Shown here piece by piece: positions 59,191-64,000 of a DNA stretch of 64,000 bases (position 1 is its first letter; each line of letters starts with the position of its first letter). Below the pieces are notes generated by a model. The model was not told the DNA's origin. It ran no database searches and worked only from the letters and a program-made list of their open reading frames with translations. Both the position numbers and the translations under genes were made by a program. The DNA comes from Holacanthus passer (lineage: Eukaryota; Chordata; Actinopteri; Pomacanthidae), in contig JAFREQ010000093.1 in assembly GCA_025331565.1 (NCBI GenBank), forward strand, positions 688,001 through 752,000, given 5' to 3'.

Positions 59191-60376
59191 TGACCTCAGG
59201 GTTGTTCACCTCATGTCCCATCAGCAGGCCATAACTCTCCCAACAGAGTCTATGTGCTGTGTGATAAGACGACCCCGAGGTCGTCTCTGGATGCAACACT
59301 TTTACAAATATTTGTTCTAGAAATGTAACAGACAGATTCTCATGTTACTTTGTGTGTCACCAAAACCTCAATCTGTAGCTTCACAAGTCCCTCACAAAGA
59401 CTTTCTCAAATGTTTTCATGCTGCCTCAAACTAAACGTATTATTTCAGTTTAAGCTGAATAAAAACAAAAAAAGGAAGAGGCAGATGGTTTCTGGCTGAA
59501 TCTATCTGAGAGGAAACATGGAAACGATGAGGTTAACATGGTTCAATCAGTCCATCCCTTCGTGCTGCATCACTGTTAGATGTTGTCCCACCCAGTGACA
59601 TTTCACACACAAACAGCTGTTTGTGTTTGGTGGAAGCTTAAACCTATTGAGCCTGACGCTGTTGGAACTTTCCGACTGGGATGAACTGTGGTTTTGTCTC
59701 GGGGACGCTCGGAGGCCCAGCAGACCCACACATGTCCTCACCTCTGCCTCCGTCTTGTTGGCTGTATTGAGCAGCGCCTCCAGCTCGCGGTGCATCGACT
59801 CTTCGTGCTGCTGACGGAGCTTCTCCTGGAACTCTGTCATCGCTCCTCTGGTCAGGTCTGCAAACAGACACGAGACAGACCTTCATTTGAATTTCACGTT
59901 TCATTAGAGAAGAAAGCCTGAGAAACACTTTCTGCAGTTTGTTCATCTGCGTGTTGGAAACAATGTGCTCTCAGATTGGAAATGGCCTGAGTCAAAAAAT
60001 ATCCCAACTGATCTTGAACAGCCTGAATGAATTGAAGCAAATTGTCTAGTTCCCTAAATTGTAGAACTTCAGTACAACATGTCTGAAGTGAAATTAAAGT
60101 TCAGGTGTTGTAAATGTTTAACTGAATGTTTGCTTTGTTCAGTTTCTGATTTTTTTTTCAAATATTTTAGGATTTCATGAGACAAAATCATTTTGCACTC
60201 ATCAATACTGTTTCAGTAAAACACCATGTCAGATTGTCTCTGAGGAAAAACAGGCTGTTAATGTAAACCAGAAAACGTATTAACATCTGGGGACAAAAGT
60301 CTAATCCCACACAAAAAAGTTCCAAAATCTTGCAGAAAAACTCGGATTTAAACTTACCATCTACAGTTAGAGACAT
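50311..60376 (-). CDS. ugp2: UTP-glucose-1-phosphate uridylyltransferase (UDP-glucose pyrophosphorylase)
   Basis: Ten coding exons: 60358-60376, 59742-59857, 58392-58499, 54224-54409, 54011-54144, 53317-53614, 53025-53222, 51366-51608, 50773-50877, 50311-50418. They sum to 1,515 nt (504 aa; human isoform 1 is 508) with consistent phases and no stops. The enzyme makes UDP-glucose from UTP and glucose-1-phosphate in the cytosol, feeding glycogen, glycoprotein and glucuronide synthesis. The nucleotide-binding loop LNGGLGTSMGCKGPKS begins near residue 109. Other family blocks are VPLVLMNSFNTD, EAWYPPGHGDIY, FVSNIDNLGATVDL, FKIFNTNNLWISL, ETAVGAAIKSF and, in the C-terminal beta-helix, DMLELDHLTVSGDVTFGKNV to SGNLRILDH. 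The N-terminus (MSLTVDDLTRGAM) matches the long human isoform (MSRFVQDLSKAM). The Gln-rich helix that follows (FQEKLRQQHEESMHRELEAL) is diverged. The start ATG lies 11 bases into its exon after acceptor TTTTTAAGCAG, so a further 5' non-coding exon exists. Confidence 0.96.
51742..52241. mobile_element. Complete hAT-type MITE, 500 bp, with 8-bp target-site duplication
   Basis: The left end is TAGGGCTGTCAAAATTAACA; the right end reads TTTAATCGTTTGACAGCTA. The terminal inverted repeats TAGGGCTGTCAAA and TAGCTGTCAAA (read inward) match apart from a two-base gap. The flanks CTTTAAAT (51734-51741) and CTTTAAAC (52242-52249) are an 8-bp duplication with one mismatch, the length made by hAT transposases. 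Subterminal palindromic CGCGATTAATCG-type words are present. There is no coding capacity. It lies in a ugp2 intron. Confidence 0.85.
55150..55470 (+). pseudogene. Decayed non-LTR retrotransposon (LINE) reverse-transcriptase fragment
   Basis: The plus strand encodes LLNALTDFISWCKNNFLDSN and then KIEELILDFRHNR. This corresponds to the thumb-side region after the RT catalytic core in fish L2/CR1/Rex-like LINEs (FxxWC…NxxKTxEMxxDFR). After a frame change comes LNNTVKICSKIAGVKHP at 55,360-55,410, the next conserved LINE block. Both the frame shift and the missing 5' part mark it as dead. It lies in the 4-kb ugp2 intron and is transcribed antisense to ugp2. Confidence 0.7.
56124..56162. repeat. (GT)n microsatellite
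   Basis: A pure GT run of about 39 bases in the long ugp2 intron. Confidence 0.97.
56580..56925 (+). repeat. GTAC/AAGTA-rich interspersed repeat, copy E
   Basis: Contains TTTAATGTTGCAGCTGGTAA then AGATGGAGCTCATTTTAA and AATGTCAAATAAATGTAGTG, the same order as copies A-C, in the same orientation on the plus strand. Confidence 0.65.
57322..57580. repeat. 37-bp minisatellite, seven units
   Basis: Seven tandem units start at 57322, 57359, 57396, 57433, 57470, 57507 and 57544. The unit begins GACAAGCAGCCGAGATCAGA and continues GTCTCACAGGACACGAA. Units 4 and 5 share CCGTGATC instead of CCGAGATC, and unit 7 diverges at its end. Because 37 is not a multiple of three, the open frames across it are chance products. 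It lies in a ugp2 intron. Confidence 0.97.
57695..57772. repeat. (GT)n microsatellite
   Basis: A GT run of about 78 bases with two TTTG interruptions, about 115 bases after the 37-bp minisatellite. Confidence 0.97.
58838..58970 (+). repeat. Dispersed fish repeat, right copy of a pair
   Basis: Nearly identical in sequence and orientation to about 7,150-7,290. It lies in a ugp2 intron. Confidence 0.75.
59143..59189. repeat. (GT)n microsatellite
   Basis: A GT run of about 45 bases in a ugp2 intron. Confidence 0.97.
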
Positions 60377-62013
60377 TTTACCACAGTCTGCTTAAAAACA
60401 AGAAATGAGTCGAATGAATGATAAGATCTGTGGAGAGGAAGCAGCAGCAGGCAGGTTGAGGTGGCAGATGTGTCGGCTCACAGTTGGTCCGTGCGTTCGT
60501 TGAAACATGAAAATGGTCCCAAGAAAACAACCAAAGTCGGCAGCTGTCAGAGAACAAGAGACGTCCTCCTCATCCTCGGCTCAGAGGAAGCTCACAGACC
60601 TGCCGCTCCGACCCTGAACTCAGCACAAGGCCTGCCCACAGCCACCACACCAATCACACACACCCTGGCTGTGTTCTGCCCACTCCCACAGTCACACACT
60701 CCGACTGCTTTCAATAGGAGTGGGTTTGTGTTTTTCCAATAAAGAAAACCATCAGAGCTGAAACAAGAAGTTGATTAATAGACTGACAGACAGTCAATTA
60801 AGTGACGGCAGCTCTGAACATTCTGTCGTTCCAGCTTCTCAAATGTCACCTGATTTTCACTATTTGACACCATTATAAACTGAAAATCTTTGAGTTCTGG
60901 ACGGTTGTTGGACAAAACAATTCGCAAAGTTGGAGTAAGTAAATACTTCATATTTCACACTGCACCATTCTTTTGACCATATAATTGGCCTTGAATATAA
61001 CTGTGAGAGTTTCACCTGAAAAAATGTCTGAAAACTTGTCAAACATTAATGAATATTTTGAGTGTTTTTCCTCTGATGATGCTGTTCTGTGATTAGTACA
61101 TTTCCATACAGCTCAGTCTATTTCCTCTATACTTCTAACAGCAGCTTCACTTAAATATTTTGTAAATTGTGCACATTATTTCTTCCGGCTCTTTCTTGCA
61201 CTTCAAATTTAGTAATATGGTCGTTTTGTTGCTGCCAATGTGTTTGTCAGTAATGTCAGGACCTGAAACGGCTTAAAATAACTTCCTCAGTGAGGCTGTA
61301 CTGGTGACCTTTACCATGACCTTTACACGAGCCAATATTTAGTCCTGTAAAATGGTTCCAGTTATTAAAGTGTGGTCTGGGTCTTCAGGGGTCTGCAGCA
61401 GGAAAATGAGGAGCCATTTTGACTTCACTGCATTTTAATTCACTTGCATCTATCACAGTTCCACTTCAATGATTTCAAAAGCAGCTAAGATCTTTCCAGT
61501 TTGTTTCACAGGGGGGAAAAAAACTATTGTTTGTATTTCTTTATCTATTTTTAGCTCATTTCCATCTTGCACTTCATGAATCTTTGGTTCTCTGTCGTAT
61601 CTTGTCTCGTTGCCTGTTTCAGTCTTGTTGTTGCTGCTGGATTCAGTGAAGCTGCTTCATGTCTCAACACGGTTTTATGTTTCCTCTTGTGGTTTTAGCT
61701 TCATGCTTCAGTTTGAAAGAACTTTGTCACCTTGTTCAGAGGGAAACAAACTTTTTATAAATAGATCATTGTTTAATACAATCTGTGAAATTTTAGATAT
61801 CAGTATCAAACGTCTCAGTTCTTAGATATTTTCATGAAGTCATTTTTTGTGGGATTTTCTTGGTGTCATGTCTCAGAAACACACAGAAACAGCAGCAGCA
61901 GGTTCATGTCAGCAGTTTCAGTGTTTTGGAATTTTCATTTAAATTCCCTGAAACTTCGGACAACTTTTGCTTTGACAAACTTTTGGAGCACAAACAGGTT
62001 TGTTGTTACCCAC

Positions 62014-62225
62014 CTGGACACAAAGTACCCGGAAGCCTCACAGAAACAGTCGAGAGCAACACGGACAGAACCGGGTCAGAACCGGGTCAGACCGCCGTTC
62101 AGACCCGTTCAGGATCCAGTTTCAGGTCAGAAAAGTCAAGTTAAAGGTTTAAAGTCGCCGCAGCTTCATCTTCCAGCTGCTCAGCTGCTCAAACGTCGCT
62201 GACTGAACAACCGAACTTGACCGTA
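62014..62225 (-). promoter_or_regulatory. ugp2: Probable ugp2 5' non-coding exon and promoter
   Basis: On the minus strand a donor (TCCAG then GTGGGT) has its exon edge at 62014. Upstream sequence includes GGCGGCGCTACGG, AACGTCATTG and a CCAAT box (TGACCAATCA, near 62,270-62,280). The exon would pair with the acceptor at 60388-60390, leaving a 1.6-kb first intron. The start site and right edge are estimates. Confidence 0.45.
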
Positions 62226-62764
62226 GCGCCGCCAGCAATGACGTTGCGTGAGACTGCCAAGAAAGAACGGTGATTGGTCAATCTGCCTGTCAATCATATC
62301 GATTGCTCAGCATGTCCCGCCCATCCATGTTGGTCTACTTTTTTTTTTTACTACAACGTAAATAATTCATTTATTTCTAAGAATTATTTCATTTATAAGA
62401 CAAACAAAATTGTTATTTCTATTTCATTTACACATATTTTGTTTATATTCATTCATGTTCATATTTTATTTTTAGTTTTCCTTCCTTTAGTTTCTTTTGC
62501 TTTTTGTTCAGAACTAAATCTAAATTATTGGCATGTAAAGGTTAAACCCCACATCAACAGATGGAAGAATAAAATCAAAATCAGTTCAATGTCTGAGAGA
62601 CAGAAACAACCTGAAAAGATTTATTTGTTTGTTTGTTTATTATTACTATTTACTTTGTTCTGTTTTAGTTGTCTGTGTCAACACTCGTATACGTTTTCGA
62701 TTATTGAAATATGCCATAAATGTTTGTATTTAGGTTTTGTACAATTAGAAAACAAAAATTCAGG

Positions 62765-62831
62765 GCTTCCGGTGGAGCGGCGGATATCCGGGACTTGACT
62801 TCCTCTTGCGTTCACTGTTCACAGTCCGATT
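62765..62831 (+). promoter_or_regulatory. Possible divergent promoter/first exon on the plus strand
   Basis: An abrupt GC-rich island in AT-rich DNA: GGCTTCCGGTGGAGCGGCGG (ETS-like CTTCCGG). It ends in a donor at 62831/62832 (GATTA then GTAAGT). It lies about 0.5 kb from the likely ugp2 start on the opposite strand. No coding continuation was recognised in the remaining 1.1 kb, so it may be a divergent non-coding transcript. Confidence 0.3.
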
Positions 62832-63270
62832 AGTAAGTTGACTTTCAAACTCAACAAAACTCGACTACTCTCCATAAACAGTTTTCTACATGTGAATAGT
62901 GATAACTTGAAAAATCTAATAAAAACTAAATCGTAGTCAGGTGACAGCTTGTTCTCAGTTTGAATTTCAAACAATTCGTTCCGTCTCTTTTATTTTCCGC
63001 ACGGACTGTTTACCTGCACGCAACCAAATCCTGCTCACATGTGATTGGTCAATATTAACGGACTATAAACGGGTACTAGAACGCTTCTGATAACAAATCT
63101 CGTCTCTTGTCCACAGACTGTTTTCATATGCAGATACTTGTTTTTAATGAGTAAAGAATTGAACGAAGGTCGCACACAAACTTTGTCAGGTATCATATTT
63201 GGATCGATGCTGCCCCCGTGTGGTTAAAATGATTCACTACAAAACAGCAGAGGACATAATGTCGACCTAC

Positions 63271-63273
<3 letters not shown>

Positions 63274-63311
<38 letters not shown>
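63274..63311. repeat. (TA)n microsatellite
   Basis: An uninterrupted TA run of about 38 bases in intergenic DNA. Confidence 0.97.
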
Positions 63312-63314
<3 letters not shown>

Positions 63315-63924
63315 CCTTTTCCCTGCCGCCTTGCTTCTCTTTAGATTTTGTATTGTCTTTTATGTCTTATGTAAAGCGGTTGAGCTACTTTGTTGAAAAA
63401 TGAATTTTTCCTTTTCAATGAGAACATCAAACTTTTCCTCTGTGATAAAATGTTTGTTGAAAGAGCTGAGGTGGTTTATGTTCATTTTAGAGTTGAACCT
63501 AAATGAAAATCTGACAGAAGTGCTGATAATCCGTTATCTGTTCATACTGTATATACATGAACAAAATATGAAAGTAAAAAGTCACTTTACTGACATGTTG
63601 GCTGAGATGATGCCAAAATAAGCTACATACCATATTCTCTACGTTGTATGGCAAAACTGCATAGCTGCATGTATGTATTTTGACAGTGGATGGGTGGTGT
63701 TACAGTAGGTTATGATGCTGTAGTGATGCACTGCTCCACTAAAAACCTGTGGGTTTAAACCTCTCTGTGGTTTTCATGTTCAAAACTGCAACAAATACAA
63801 AGTTTATTCTGGTTATTTTCATTGTGAGCTCCAGTACAAGAACATCTGTGACAACTGTCTGCAGCTCAGCCATTCTTTAATGAGACTTCAAAGAAGCAGA
63901 GAAGAGGCTCAATTTTGGTCGTTC

Positions 63925-64000
63925 AGTTGTTTTATTGGTGATAACTTGTTCCATTACAGTTTCTGGACAGCTAGTGTGTGTTACCATCTACCAACAGAGA
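63925..64000 (-). other. Possible 3' UTR end of the next minus-strand gene
   Basis: A minus-strand AATAAA (TTTATT on plus, 63931-63936) lies 65 bases from the window edge. In the mirror image of the human order the next gene would be mdh1 on this strand. No coding sequence is visible, so the identity is inference only. Confidence 0.25.

Noticed and set aside
1..64000. CRISPR arrays, bacterial operons, rRNA or tRNA genes, an undescribed defence system
   Set aside because: The window is vertebrate nuclear DNA. The tandem repeats found are microsatellites or one minisatellite, and no tRNA-like cloverleaf or rRNA was recognised by eye.

Overview
This window is nuclear DNA from a ray-finned (teleost) fish. 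The reasons are compact vertebrate exon-intron genes with GT-AG introns, abundant (CA)n/(GT)n microsatellites, GCTAGC-rich first-intron sequence, fish-type repeats (hAT-like MITEs, LINE tails ending in TTATC repeats), and a gene order matching human 2p14-p15. There are no bacterial operons, CRISPR arrays, rRNAs or recognisable tRNAs. All genes below were assembled by eye from splice sites, reading-frame phase and remembered family sequence. No alignment could be run.

Layout from left to right: (1) 1-1,330, a promoter-like segment, probably the 5' end of a gene leaving the window to the left (aftph by synteny). (2) 2,875-7,690, minus strand: lgalsl, a galectin-related protein, 151 aa, with an unusually short N-terminus. 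(3) 8,257-15,010, minus strand: an SLC29 equilibrative nucleoside transporter, 441 aa, 12 coding exons. (4) 15,010-18,190, repeat-rich intergenic DNA with an LTR-like block, a perfect 22-bp hairpin and a long TC/TG/GA tract. (5) 18,200-30,350, plus strand: peli1, a Pellino E3 ubiquitin ligase, 423 aa. (6) 30,840 to about 49,660, plus strand: vps54, the GARP tethering-complex subunit, 978 aa if one apparent frame break in a G run is a single-base error. (7) 49,196-62,220, minus strand: ugp2, UTP-glucose-1-phosphate uridylyltransferase, 504 aa, whose introns carry a complete 500-bp hAT-type MITE, a decayed LINE reverse-transcriptase fragment and a 37-bp minisatellite. (8) 62,230-64,000, a possible divergent promoter/exon and, at the extreme right, a possible polyadenylation signal of a further minus-strand gene (mdh1 by synteny).

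The genes do not form one pathway. Pellino 1 works in Toll-like/IL-1 receptor signalling, Vps54 in endosome-to-Golgi retrograde traffic, UGP2 in UDP-glucose synthesis, the ENT in nucleoside uptake, and the galectin-related protein has no settled role. What links them is old synteny: lgalsl-peli1-vps54-ugp2 is the human LGALSL-PELI1-VPS54-UGP2 block, with an SLC29 gene between lgalsl and peli1 that human lacks there. Human 11q13 carries SLC29A2 close to PELI3, so the ENT-Pellino linkage may predate the vertebrate genome duplications. I found no undescribed molecular system. The most useful observations are the vps54 frame break, the ENT-Pellino linkage, recurrent microsatellite-built splice acceptors, the perfect hairpin, and several repeat families.
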